From Tubiluchus corallicola (taxonomy: Eukaryota; Priapulida; Priapulimorpha; Priapulimorphida; Tubiluchidae), in assembly GCA_030141605.1 (NCBI GenBank), contig JAQGDQ010002404.1:4723-68722 (forward strand): a DNA stretch of 64,000 nt, read 5' to 3'. Below the pieces are notes generated by a model that did not search any database, was not told the DNA's origin, and saw only the letters and a program-made list of their open reading frames with translations. This document shows, piece by piece, positions 18,526 to 27,007 of the stretch; position 1 is the first letter of the stretch, and each line of letters opens with the position of its first letter. Both the position numbers and the translations under genes were made by a program.

Positions 18526-19863
18526 GACACTGTTTCACAAAGTGTGTAAACTAAAAAAATACCGAGGGTTTGGCTATTTATAGCTGGACCCTTTTTTCAA
18601 ATATAACTAAGAACTGATTCAAGACAATGCCCCAGTTTCTGATTGGCATTGACCATTTTTTAGTTGCTTCTCTGGTTGCCAAAAATACAGATTTCATTAC
18701 AGCCTGGTCTGACGGGAATGAAAGTTTGTTTTTTGTGTATTTTCTGATTTTTCCGTTGAGATTCTCAATCAGGTTGGTTGTATAAATTATCTTTATGATT
18801 TCCAGCGGAAACTCAAAGAATACGGTTAGATCTTCCCAGTTGTCTCGCCAGCTTTTAATTGCGTAAGAGTATTTATCCTCCCAAGCTGCTGCAAAATCTT
18901 CTAAAGCTGCTTTTGCAGCCTCTTTTGTATGGGCGTTATAGATTTGCTTCATATCTTTTGTAAATGCCTTTTTATCTTTCCAAACCACGTATCTGCTTGC
19001 GTTACGGATTTGATGAACAACACATATTTGTGTTTTAGATTCAGGGAAAACAGTTCGGATAGTATCTGTAAAGCCATTCAAGTTATCTGTTGCCGTAATC
19101 AGGATATCGTTAACTCCACGGGCTTTCATATCGGTAAGTACGTTCATCCAAAAGGCAGCGGACTCACTCTTGCCCAACCATAAGCCAAGAACCTCTTTTT
19201 TCCCATCTCTGCGAAGTCCTACGGCAATGTAAACGGTTTTGTTGACGACCTTAGAGTTCTCCCGCACTTTAAATACAATGCCATCCATCCAAACAATTAG
19301 GTATACAATTTCCAGAGGTCGGTTCTGCCACGCTACAATGTCGTTGGTGACTGAATCGGTAATCCTTGATATGGTGGATGTAGAAACTTCAAAACCGTAT
19401 AGCTCCCGAATTTGCTCTTCAATATCGCTATTACTCATTCCTTTAGCATAAAACGAAACAATGATATTCTCTAAGCCATCGACCATGTTCCCTCCTTTGG
19501 GTACAATCATCGGATTAAACGAAGCATCACGGTCTCGGGGAACCTGAATGTTGGATTCTCCCAGAGTGGTTCGGACTCTCTTCTCTGAATAGCCATTGCG
19601 GGCATTCTGATTATTCGATTTTTGATTCTTATCATAGCCTAAATGACCATCGAGTTCTCCTTCAAGCATCTTTTCAATGCCTCGTTTTTGGAGCTCTTGT
19701 AAAAAACCATTGAGCTCTTCCCCTGAATTAAACTGTTCAAGGAAATCATCATTTAATAAATCTTCTTTTTTCATTACTGTCTAAAGTTTTAAAATTAAAC
19801 AAAAAAATGCCGAGGGTTGCAACCCTCGGCATTTTCTATTTACACAGTTTATGAGATAGTGCT
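18526..19863 (-). mobile_element. IS256-family insertion sequence, copy B (intact)
   Basis: The element is 1338 bp, with the same ends as copy A but inverted. It has a perfect 8-bp target duplication CGTTTTAT at 18518-18525 and 19864-19871. The subterminal 32-nt palindrome lies at 19804-19835, upstream of its transposase. Both the target duplication and the open transposase frame suggest that this copy can still move. It lies 23 bp after the cytochrome stop codon. Confidence 0.94.
18578..19774 (-). CDS. IS256-family (mutator-type) transposase
   Basis: The 398-residue DDE transposase recognises the element ends and moves it by a copy-and-paste circle route in this family. The N-terminal part begins [20 protein letters not shown] and has the [11 protein letters not shown] and [11 protein letters not shown] motifs of Transposase_mut. 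The catalytic Asp residues are in [11 protein letters not shown] and [10 protein letters not shown]; the Glu is likely in the [12 protein letters not shown] region. The CxxH-type motif appears as CVVHQIRN. No frameshift is present, unlike copy A. Start ATG 19774 follows the palindromic terminator by 29 bp. Confidence 0.95.
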   Translation of the reverse strand: MKKEDLLNDDFLEQFNSGEELNGFLQELQKRGIEKMLEGELDGHLGYDKNQKSNNQNARNGYSEKRVRTTLGESNIQVPRDRDASFNPMIVPKGGNMVDGLENIIVSFYAKGMSNSDIEEQIRELYGFEVSTSTISRITDSVTNDIVAWQNRPLEIVYLIVWMDGIVFKVRENSKVVNKTVYIAVGLRRDGKKEVLGLWLGKSESAAFWMNVLTDMKARGVNDILITATDNLNGFTDTIRTVFPESKTQICVVHQIRNASRYVVWKDKKAFTKDMKQIYNAHTKEAAKAALEDFAAAWEDKYSYAIKSWRDNWEDLTVFFEFPLEIIKIIYTTNLIENLNGKIRKYTKNKLSFPSDQAVMKSVFLATREATKKWSMPIRNWGIVLNQFLVIFEKRVQL

Positions 19864-19955
19864 CGTTTTATTAGCACTTTTATCAGGATTCTTTTTTAAG
19901 CCATCATTTTTGGACAGCCTCTTTGTGCGACTATTGAGCAGTGAAAAAGTTTTGA

Positions 19956-20948
19956 CTAATCGTTGACATCCTCTTCTGTATCCTGTCTGTCATCATCTGC
20001 AATTGATTCCCTCATAAAGGTGTCAGCGCCTATATTTTTGTATTTCATATAGTCCATGACACCAAGGTTGCCACTCTTAAACGCTGTTGATATTGCTAAA
20101 GGAACCTGAGCTTCCGCTTCAATTACTTTTGCGCGTGCCTCCTGAGCTTTCGCCCGCATTTCCTGCTCTAGAGCGACTGCCATTGCGCGACGTTCCTCTG
20201 CTTTTGCCTGAGCTATGTTTTTATCTGCATCTGCCTGATCCATTTGAAGGACCGCCCCTATATTTTTACCAATATCAATATCTGCAATATCAATAGATAG
20301 TATTTCAAATGCTGTTCCTGCATCCAACCCTTTTTCTAGCACCAATTTTGATATTGAGTCGGGGTTCTCCAGCACCTCTTTGTGGGAATATGAGGATCCA
20401 ATTGAGGATACGATACCTTCTCCCACTCTTGCCAAGATGGTCTCTTCTCCTGCTCCTCCGACAAGCTGCTTGATGTTTGCCCTTACTGTTACACGAGCTT
20501 TGCAAATAAGCTGTATTCCATCTTTGGCAACGGCTGTAACTGGGGGCGTGTCAATGACTTTTGGGTTTACTGACATTTGAACAGCCTGAAACACATCTCT
20601 TCCCGCCAAATCAATTGCTGTGGCCATGTTAAAAGACAAGTCAATATTGGCTTTTTCGGCGGATACGAGAGCATGAACAACGCTTTCAACCCGTCCCCCC
20701 GCAAGGTAATGAGCCTCCAGTTGATCCCGCATTACCGCTTTCAGCCCGGCCTTATGTGCTTCTATCATCGCTCTTGTAATAGTACCGGGAGGAACCTTCC
20801 TGAATCTCATTAGAAAAAGTTGCAGTATTGATATGTTAACTCCTGAAACAAGAGCAGAGAACCATAACCCTATCGGGATAAGGTAAACAAACAGCATCAG
20901 GAGTACAATTATCCCTACAAAAATTCCAATAATACTTGCCATGTCCAT
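19956..20948 (-). CDS. floA: Flotillin-like protein FloA
   Basis: FloA is a membrane scaffold that organises functional membrane microdomains and affects membrane fluidity and protein complex assembly. The 330-residue protein has an N-terminal hydrophobic hairpin (residues about 5-48), then an SPFH-like domain ([35 protein letters not shown]) and a long Ala/Glu-rich helix ([20 protein letters not shown]). This matches the UPF0365/YqfA family. It is preceded on the same strand by the NfeD-like gene with a 3-bp gap, a classic functional pair, so they form an operon with clpS possibly upstream. Confidence 0.95.
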   Translation of the reverse strand: MDMASIIGIFVGIIVLLMLFVYLIPIGLWFSALVSGVNISILQLFLMRFRKVPPGTITRAMIEAHKAGLKAVMRDQLEAHYLAGGRVESVVHALVSAEKANIDLSFNMATAIDLAGRDVFQAVQMSVNPKVIDTPPVTAVAKDGIQLICKARVTVRANIKQLVGGAGEETILARVGEGIVSSIGSSYSHKEVLENPDSISKLVLEKGLDAGTAFEILSIDIADIDIGKNIGAVLQMDQADADKNIAQAKAEERRAMAVALEQEMRAKAQEARAKVIEAEAQVPLAISTAFKSGNLGVMDYMKYKNIGADTFMRESIADDDRQDTEEDVND

Positions 20949-20951
20949 AGT

Positions 20952-21428
20952 TTATCGACTTTTTATTTGTTTAATAACTAATTGATTTTTTAGCACTTTA
21001 ATTACTTTTACCCTCTCTCCTGCATCAATCAGGTTTCCGGAGGTTTTACCTTCATACACATTGTTGTCTACCAATATCTTCCCTATAGGTGCCAGCCTTG
21101 TTAATGCAACACCTCTGTCTCCCTGCTTTACAGCCTGCTTGTCTATTTGAGCTGCTTTGCCTGTAATAGCAGAGCTTAGTCTCATTTTTTTTCCCAACCT
21201 GCCTTTAAAGAAGCGGTAGAAAATGATCGGGGTTACTATTGTGACAAGAAGCAATGCAAGAACACCTCCCCATATGCCATAGTTGACAAAAGCCAAGTAT
21301 GTACTATACACAAATAATCCCCCCCCTGCAATTCCGAAAACAGTCACACCGGGAATAACCGCAAGCTCTATAATGAGTAGCACAGCTCCCAGAAGAATAA
21401 GTCCCAATATTATAACAATAGAGTTCAT
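20952..21428 (-). CDS. NfeD-family membrane protein
   Basis: NfeD proteins partner with flotillins and SPFH proteins in the membrane. This 158-residue protein has three to four membrane segments in residues 1-75 (IVIILGLILLGAVLLIIELAV, then GIWGGVLALLLVTIVTPIIF) and a C-terminal OB-fold domain (residues about 95-155, GDRGVALTRLAPIGKILVDN, GERVKVIKVLKNQLVI). It lacks the N-terminal ClpP-like protease domain found in long NfeD forms, so it is the short version. It lies 3 bp upstream of floA and 26 bp downstream of clpS. Confidence 0.9.
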   Translation of the reverse strand: MNSIVIILGLILLGAVLLIIELAVIPGVTVFGIAGGGLFVYSTYLAFVNYGIWGGVLALLLVTIVTPIIFYRFFKGRLGKKMRLSSAITGKAAQIDKQAVKQGDRGVALTRLAPIGKILVDNNVYEGKTSGNLIDAGERVKVIKVLKNQLVIKQIKSR

Positions 21429-21454
21429 ACAAGAAGATTAGAGTTAAAATCACA

Positions 21455-21730
21455 TCATCTAATTTCAACGTTGAGGCCGTATGCACCAAGTGCGTTCTCC
21501 ATAGGGGCCAAATTCTCTTTTAACCCCTCTTTGATTATGCACTCACCCTTGTAGTGTGCAATATATGTGCATTGCGACGCCTGAGTTGTATCGTGGTTAC
21601 ATACCTTTGATAATGTATTAGCTACATGGTCAAAAGTGTTATAGTTATCATTGTAGAGTACAAGATACCTGTTTCTGGGTTCAATACTTCTGTTTACTTC
21701 TTTATCACTCTTTTTTTCCTTAATAGTCAT
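21455..21730 (-). CDS. clpS: ATP-dependent Clp protease adaptor ClpS
   Basis: ClpS binds N-degron substrates and delivers them to the ClpA/ClpC-ClpP protease. The 91-residue protein has a charged flexible N-terminus (MTIKEKKSDKEVNRS) and the folded core beginning RYLVLYNDNYNTFDHVANTL, where the YNDNYNTFDHV segment is the ClpS signature. The metal/N-end pocket region (ASQCTYIAHYKGECII) follows. Length is typical. It is the first gene of the clpS-NfeD-floA run. Confidence 0.92.
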   Translation of the reverse strand: MTIKEKKSDKEVNRSIEPRNRYLVLYNDNYNTFDHVANTLSKVCNHDTTQASQCTYIAHYKGECIIKEGLKENLAPMENALGAYGLNVEIR

Positions 21731-22044
21731 AAATATTAATATTTAATGTTGCTTTATTACTGACTATTGCCCTATTGTCGAGGCGTTGCTGCAAGGTAGT
21801 AATAAAAAATTGTTACCCCAAATTAATTTTGTCGGTTTGTTTTAAATCAGACATTTAATTGGCGGTGATTTACTTTCAGCAGGGGTATGTGAGGCTTTGT
21901 TTAACAGAACTGAGGCTCCTGTGAGCACACTTTTTTATTAATACTATTTTTTCTTCAGATCTTTTTATTTATATCGGAATTACGGTTGGTTCTCTCTTCA
22001 TCGTTATAATCAATTTTTTTGTTTTGCAAGAGCCCCGGCTTGAT

Positions 22045-22077
22045 TTTGCCCATCGTGGGTGTAATTTTATATTTTTG
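22045..22077 (+). promoter_or_regulatory. Probable promoter of the barrel gene; intergenic 21731-22140
   Basis: TTTG (22045-22048) and TATTTTTG (22070-22077) match the Bacteroidota -33/-7 pair with a 21-nt spacer, giving a leader of about 57 nt that ends in a good ribosome-binding site (GGAGGG) before ATG 22141. The remaining 300 bp of this gap hold no supportable gene. Confidence 0.65.
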
Positions 22078-22140
22078 TTTATTCGAGGCTGTAAAAAGTA
22101 GTTTTTTAAACTCGGTATTAATCCCGGAGGGCAGAGTCAA

Positions 22141-23286
22141 ATGAGGTTGTGTTATAAGCGTGTATTGATTGTTGTGCAGTTTGTATTTACTGGATATGTA
22201 TATGGGCAGAATGTCTCTTTTAACGGGCAGGTTGACGGATGGATAACATTGAAGCTGCACGATAGTTTTGGAGCGATGTCAGGTGCCAGGTATATACCTA
22301 CTTTGGATTTTGAGTATTCCGTTTCAAAAAGTAGCCTGATTGACGTAGAGGCTTCGGCGAATATTTTTGGAGCTACGGAGTATTTTGACTGTGACTTTAG
22401 CAGTAGTGGTGATATCAGGCCGTATCGGCTATGGTGCCGTTATAGTGGCGATAGACTGGAGGTGAGGGGAGGGCTTCAGAAGATAAATTTTGGACCTGGC
22501 ATGATGCTACGCCCTCTTATGTGGTTTGATCAGATTGACCCGCGTGACCCTTTGCAGATTACTGATGGGGTGTATGGAGTGCTGGCGCGTTACTATTTTA
22601 TGAATAGCGCCAATGTATGGTTGTGGGGATTATACGGCAATGGTTCTGTCAAGGGGTGGGAAGTGGTGCCTTCAAAACGCAATCGTCCTGAGGCAGGTGG
22701 TAGGATACAGGTTCCTGCCCTGTCTGGAGAGGTAGCTGTTTCGTATCACAATCGTGAGGTTGATTTTGAGAAGGTGGTGGGGGTGATTGGGCGTGGAGAG
22801 GGAAGAGTTGTTGAAAATAGGGTTGGATTGGACGGAAGGTGGGATATTGAGGGAGGGCCGGGTTTGTGGTTTGAGAGTGTTATCACAAATCAGAGTATGC
22901 CCTCCGGTTATTATCCCTGGCAGAGGCAGCTGTGTATTGGAGCTGATTACACCTTTAAGGTCGGGAATGGCCTCAATGTGGTACATGAGTTGTTGTGGGC
23001 AGATGTGTCAGGGCGGGCTTTTGGTGGTGGAGAGGGAGGATTGTTTTCCGCCCTTTTGTCAAGTTACCCGCTGGGATTGTCAGATAATATTGTGGCGATA
23101 ATATACTATGACTACTCGAATAGCGGCTGGTACCGGTTTATAAATTGGCAAAAGCAGTATGATAGCATTGGTTTGCATCTTGTACTTTACTGGAACCCCG
23201 AAAAACTCAATGTTTACGGAGCTGCCGGAAACACTGCCGCCTTTCAGGGAAGTGGGGTGCAGTTTATGCTTGTGTTTAATCACTAA
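22141..23286 (+). CDS. Outer-membrane beta-barrel protein of unknown function
   Basis: The 381-residue protein starts with a signal peptide (residues 1-22, ending YVYGQ), followed by alternating-residue strands typical of a barrel (for example LDFEYSVSKSSLIDVEAS, RLEVRGGLQKINFGPGM and GVQFMLVFNH at the C-terminus). A segment around MLRPLMWFDQIDPRDPLQIT looks like a conserved loop seen in porin- or export-type barrels. It is transcribed alone. Substrate is unknown; I cannot assign it to a named family with confidence. The IS3 copy B lies 82 bp after its stop. Confidence 0.65.
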   Translation: MRLCYKRVLIVVQFVFTGYVYGQNVSFNGQVDGWITLKLHDSFGAMSGARYIPTLDFEYSVSKSSLIDVEASANIFGATEYFDCDFSSSGDIRPYRLWCRYSGDRLEVRGGLQKINFGPGMMLRPLMWFDQIDPRDPLQITDGVYGVLARYYFMNSANVWLWGLYGNGSVKGWEVVPSKRNRPEAGGRIQVPALSGEVAVSYHNREVDFEKVVGVIGRGEGRVVENRVGLDGRWDIEGGPGLWFESVITNQSMPSGYYPWQRQLCIGADYTFKVGNGLNVVHELLWADVSGRAFGGGEGGLFSALLSSYPLGLSDNIVAIIYYDYSNSGWYRFINWQKQYDSIGLHLVLYWNPEKLNVYGAAGNTAAFQGSGVQFMLVFNH

Positions 23287-23368
23287 TTTTGAGCCTGATA
23301 GCAAATGAGGCTTGGTGTGTGGTGGCGTTTCTTTTCGTTAATATTATTTTTTCTTCAACCCATTTATT

Positions 23369-24218
23369 TGTAAATCTTCAGCTTAATTCGGACAAATTGG
23401 TTTAAAAATTAAGAGAGACATTTCTTACATTATAACCGATAAAAACGAGTAAGATGAAGGCAAAAAAACAGACTACCGAACAAATGAGTTTAAAGATAAG
23501 ACCACGCGTGTGCACCAGCAATGGCAAACCGATTTCACCTACTTTAAAATCATTGGATGGGGCTGGTATTATTTGGCTACCGTAATGGACGATTATTCAA
23601 GGTATATCGTCACCTGGGAGCTTTGCCAAAGCATTGAGTCGGCCGATGCCAAGCATGTTATTCAAAAGGCTTTACATACGGCCAAAATACCTGCAGGCGA
23701 TTGTCCCAGGTTACTCTCCGGTAATGGAGCGTGCTACATATCAAACGAGTTTCAGAGCTTTTTAAAAGATACCAAAATGGGACATGTACGTGGAGCCCCA
23801 TACCACCCTCAAACACAAGGGAAAATTGAGCGTTACCACCGCACCATGAAAAATCAGGTAAAGTTGGATAACTACTACTTTCCTGATGAACTAATGACGG
23901 TTCTACAGGAGTTTGTATATAATTACAACAACCACCGGTATCATGAATCACTCAAGAATGTTACACCTGCCGACGTGTATTTTGGAAGGCAAAAACAGTT
24001 ACTGGGCAATCGTGAAAACATTAAAATAAAAACGCTAAATGAAAGAAGAAAAAGGAATCAGAAAATCGCAGTGTATCACTTTTGATTTATTGAAAACTCT
24101 GCGAGTTTCCAACAAGTCAACAGGTGAATTATCATCACCATAAAAAAGAGAATTTGAATTATAAAACTATCTCTTAACTTTAAGCATCAATTTGTCCAAT
24201 AAGTTTTGAAGTTAAACA
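23369..24218 (+). mobile_element. IS3-family element, internally deleted copy B
   Basis: The 850-bp element shares both ends with copy A (TGTAAATC at the left, GTTAAACA at the right) but has lost about 711 bp: sequence equal to copy A up to about 125 is joined to sequence equal to copy A from about 841. The deletion removes nearly all of orfA and the first third of orfB. No target duplication is seen (left flank TTATT, right flank GGTAC). Its right end sits directly in the first unit of a 122-bp tandem repeat array. Confidence 0.85.
23486..24085 (+). pseudogene. IS3-family OrfB fragment with a mutated catalytic Asp
   Basis: The frame encodes the rve integrase core without a proper start; GTG 23510 is the first possible one. 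The frameshift of copy A is absent (VMDDYSRYIV is intact), but the second catalytic Asp is changed: copy A encodes LLSDNGA and this copy LLSGNGA. It also reads GAPYHP where copy A has VAPYHP. The Glu in GKIERYH is present. Even if expressed, it should not catalyse transposition. Confidence 0.85.
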
Positions 24219-24220
24219 GG

Positions 24221-24641
24221 TACAAAAGAACCAAAAAATCGAGCCTTTAAGGGCATTCCTTGTTTTTCGCTGTTTTCTTGTTAAGAGCTTTTAGTAGTGG
24301 CGGTTGTGTTTCAAGGTTTTTCTTTACGTTCTTTTGTTTTGATACAAAAGAACCAAAAAATCGAGCCTTTAAGGGCATTCCTTGTTTTTCGCTGTTTTCT
24401 TGTTAAGAGCTTTTAGTAGTGGCGGTTGTGTTTCAAGGTTTTTCTTTACGTTCTTTTGTTTTGATACAAAAGAACCAAAAAATCGAGCCTTTAAGGGCAT
24501 TCCTTGTTTTTCGCTGTTTTCTTGTTAAGAGTTTTTAGTAGTGGCGGTTGTGTTTCAAGGGGAGCTTATGTTCTTTTGTTTTGATAGAAAAGAGGCAAAA
24601 AATCAAGCTTTTAAGGGCAGTTTTATTTTTTATTGAGTTTT
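24221..24641. repeat. 122-bp tandem repeat array with internal hairpins
   Basis: Two identical 122-bp units (24221-24342, 24343-24464), a third of 120 bp (24465-24584) with changes near its end, and a degenerate partial fourth. At each junction the sequence GTTCTTTTGT, a 6-nt loop, and ACAAAAGAAC form a perfect 10-bp hairpin (24328-24353). The array fills the space between IS3 copy B and the 3' end of pbpC. A single related copy is at 62821-62860. Nothing in it looks coding. Confidence 0.9.
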
Positions 24642-26981
24642 TTACTGTTTTGCTTCCGGAAAAGCCTGATTTTTCCTGTTTCCAATAAAGAATTGAACTT
24701 TTTCTTCATTCCCTTGTTCATCTGTTACGAGAAGCTTGTGCCATCCTGCGTCAGTTTCTATTGCTTTTGAGTGTTTCCCAATGGTGTTTCCCAGGTATAT
24801 ATCATCAAGGTACCAGAACACATTTTTCTGGGGGGATGTGTGGGCTATTTTTGATATTAGTTTTTGGCTTTCCCCTCCGAAATCTCTTGGTATCCATATA
24901 TATGAAGAGTCTTTGGGGTATATAAAGGTCATCTGTTTTGAGATTTTTCTATTTTCGCAGCTTGGGTTATGTTCAGGTGTGCCATCTAAAACTCTGCCAC
25001 GGGCTTTTAGCTGATGTAACACATCGGGCGGGTATGATAGTATCTTTTTTTCGTAGTACCCTTTTCCCCAGCAGTATGAGCACACCGAGTACTTTTCTTC
25101 TCTATCTACATATACTGCTTTGTGGAAAGGGCAGAGTCTAAGTGGCTGCATATAAATAGGTACGTCGACCTGTTCTTTTTCCGGGCAGTTCTGTCCTGCA
25201 AGGAACCCGGTTTTTTTACAGATGTTGATTTGAGCAAAGTCATCGTAGTTTTTATTGAACCGGTATGATCCTTTATTGGGGAGGTTGTTGAGTATATCGA
25301 ATAGCAGTGATCCGGCACTGACTGTTCCCGATAGCCTGGGATTTCCTTCTCCATCGAAGTTACCTACCCAAACAGCTATTGTCCACTCCGGTAAGACACC
25401 TATTGCCCATGCATCTTTGTGTCCATAGCTTGTTCCTGTTTTCCATGCGATTGGTTTTTGATGTTGATATTTTCTCCAGTTGTATTCCACTCCCGGCCTT
25501 TTTAGGTCTCTAAGCGCTTGCAATGTTATATAGCATGCTCCCGGGCTTATCAACTGCTGTGCATTTGTCCGCATCATTACCGAGTCTTGATCCCGGTATA
25601 TGATTGGCGTAAAGACTCCTCTATTTGCCAATCCTCTGTAGAGCTTGGTCATGTCTAACAGGTTCACTTCTGCCCCTCCTATTATTAAAGGCAGGCCGTA
25701 CTCTTCTGCTTCTCTAAATAGTGTTGTTACTCCCGCTTCTTTGAGAAAGGTATAAAACTGGTATACTCCATATGTGTTTAGGAGCCTGACAGATGGCACA
25801 TTCAGAGACTTTATTAATGACTCCTGTGCCGTTACTATGCCGTTAAACTTTTTATCGGCATTGCTTGGTGAGAATGCGTTAAAGTAGGTTGGCACATCTT
25901 TTATTAGTGTTTTTGGTACTATTATTCCCTCGTCAATAGAGAGTCCATATAAGAAGGGTTTTAAGATTGAACCTGACGAGCGGGGCGCTACTACTCCATT
26001 GACCTGGCCTAATGCATCGAAGTCAAAGAAATTCTGTGACCCCACATAGGCTTTTATTTTTCCGGTTTTTGTTTCTGTAACCAATACGGCAGCGTTTTTT
26101 ATCCCTTCATTGCGGATTTTTTTTACATGTAGCCTGGTGAGCTCCTGCACACGGTTTTGCAGGCCTAGGTTTAAGGTTGTCCTGATTGTTTTTTGCCTCG
26201 GATACCTGTTTTTCACATATCGTGAAAAGTGTGGTGCGGCAAGGTCAAAGGGGTAGATTTTATAAGGTATTGGTTCCAATACGGCAAGTTCAAATATTTT
26301 TTTGTCAATTACACCTTTCTTTAACAGTTTACTCAGAAGCCTATCTCTTTTTTCTTTTACCTGTTTATTGTTTCCGGAGGGGAATATTATTCCTGGTGCG
26401 TTTGGCAAAATAGCCAGTGTGGCGGCTTCTGCCCAGCTCAGTTCTTTCGGTTTTTTCTCAAAATATCTGTATGATGCTGCCTGGTAGCCCTTAATGTTTG
26501 CTCCGTACGGGGCGTGGTCCAGGTAGAGTTTTAGTATTTCATCTTTTGTGTAATGTACTTCTATTTTTACGGCCTGGCATATCTCCTTTATTTTGCTCCA
26601 GTAGTTTCTTTTATTCGCACTTCTCAAGCGTGCAACCTGCATAGTGATAGTGCTTGCTCCGCTAACCACTCTTTTTTGGGACAGGTTCTGTTTTATTGCC
26701 CTTAAGATTGAAGCGGGGTTAAATCCGGGGTGGTAGTAGAAGTGCTTATCTTCAAACAGAAGTACCGCTTCCTGTAGTTTGCGAGGTACGCTATCCTCCG
26801 CTCTGGGAGGCAGGCACCACTGTTCATTTTCATTCAGAAAGACCCTTAATATTTTCCCTTGCTCATCGGTAACAACTACGCTGTAATCGGTTTTAAAAAG
26901 CGGGGGAGGGAAGGGTTTTATTAAATAAAACACAACCAGTAAGACCAAGGCTACAAAAAGCCTGATACTCCATCTCTTCAC
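24642..26981 (-). CDS. pbpC: Penicillin-binding protein 1C
   Basis: PBP1C is a bifunctional peptidoglycan synthase of the inner membrane. The 779-residue protein has an N-terminal anchor (residues about 8-22), a glycosyltransferase-51 domain with catalytic Glu77 (FEDKHFYYHPGF) and SGASTITMQVARL, a transpeptidase domain with SxxK at Ser338-Lys341 (SGSILKPF), SLN at 392-394 and KTG at 514-516, and a C-terminal BiPBP_C beta domain (residues about 690-775). It lies 26 bp downstream of the alpha-2-macroglobulin gene on the same strand; this pair is conserved in many Gram-negative bacteria and is thought to repair cell wall where trapped proteases have been held. Confidence 0.95.
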   Translation of the reverse strand: MKRWSIRLFVALVLLVVFYLIKPFPPPLFKTDYSVVVTDEQGKILRVFLNENEQWCLPPRAEDSVPRKLQEAVLLFEDKHFYYHPGFNPASILRAIKQNLSQKRVVSGASTITMQVARLRSANKRNYWSKIKEICQAVKIEVHYTKDEILKLYLDHAPYGANIKGYQAASYRYFEKKPKELSWAEAATLAILPNAPGIIFPSGNNKQVKEKRDRLLSKLLKKGVIDKKIFELAVLEPIPYKIYPFDLAAPHFSRYVKNRYPRQKTIRTTLNLGLQNRVQELTRLHVKKIRNEGIKNAAVLVTETKTGKIKAYVGSQNFFDFDALGQVNGVVAPRSSGSILKPFLYGLSIDEGIIVPKTLIKDVPTYFNAFSPSNADKKFNGIVTAQESLIKSLNVPSVRLLNTYGVYQFYTFLKEAGVTTLFREAEEYGLPLIIGGAEVNLLDMTKLYRGLANRGVFTPIIYRDQDSVMMRTNAQQLISPGACYITLQALRDLKRPGVEYNWRKYQHQKPIAWKTGTSYGHKDAWAIGVLPEWTIAVWVGNFDGEGNPRLSGTVSAGSLLFDILNNLPNKGSYRFNKNYDDFAQINICKKTGFLAGQNCPEKEQVDVPIYMQPLRLCPFHKAVYVDREEKYSVCSYCWGKGYYEKKILSYPPDVLHQLKARGRVLDGTPEHNPSCENRKISKQMTFIYPKDSSYIWIPRDFGGESQKLISKIAHTSPQKNVFWYLDDIYLGNTIGKHSKAIETDAGWHKLLVTDEQGNEEKVQFFIGNRKNQAFPEAKQ

Positions 26982-27007
26982 CTAAATAAAAAATTATATT
27001 GTTCTTT

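Noticed and set aside
24221-24641. Could the 122-bp repeats be a CRISPR array?
   Set aside because: The whole unit is repeated with no unique spacers, the period is too long, and no cas genes are present.
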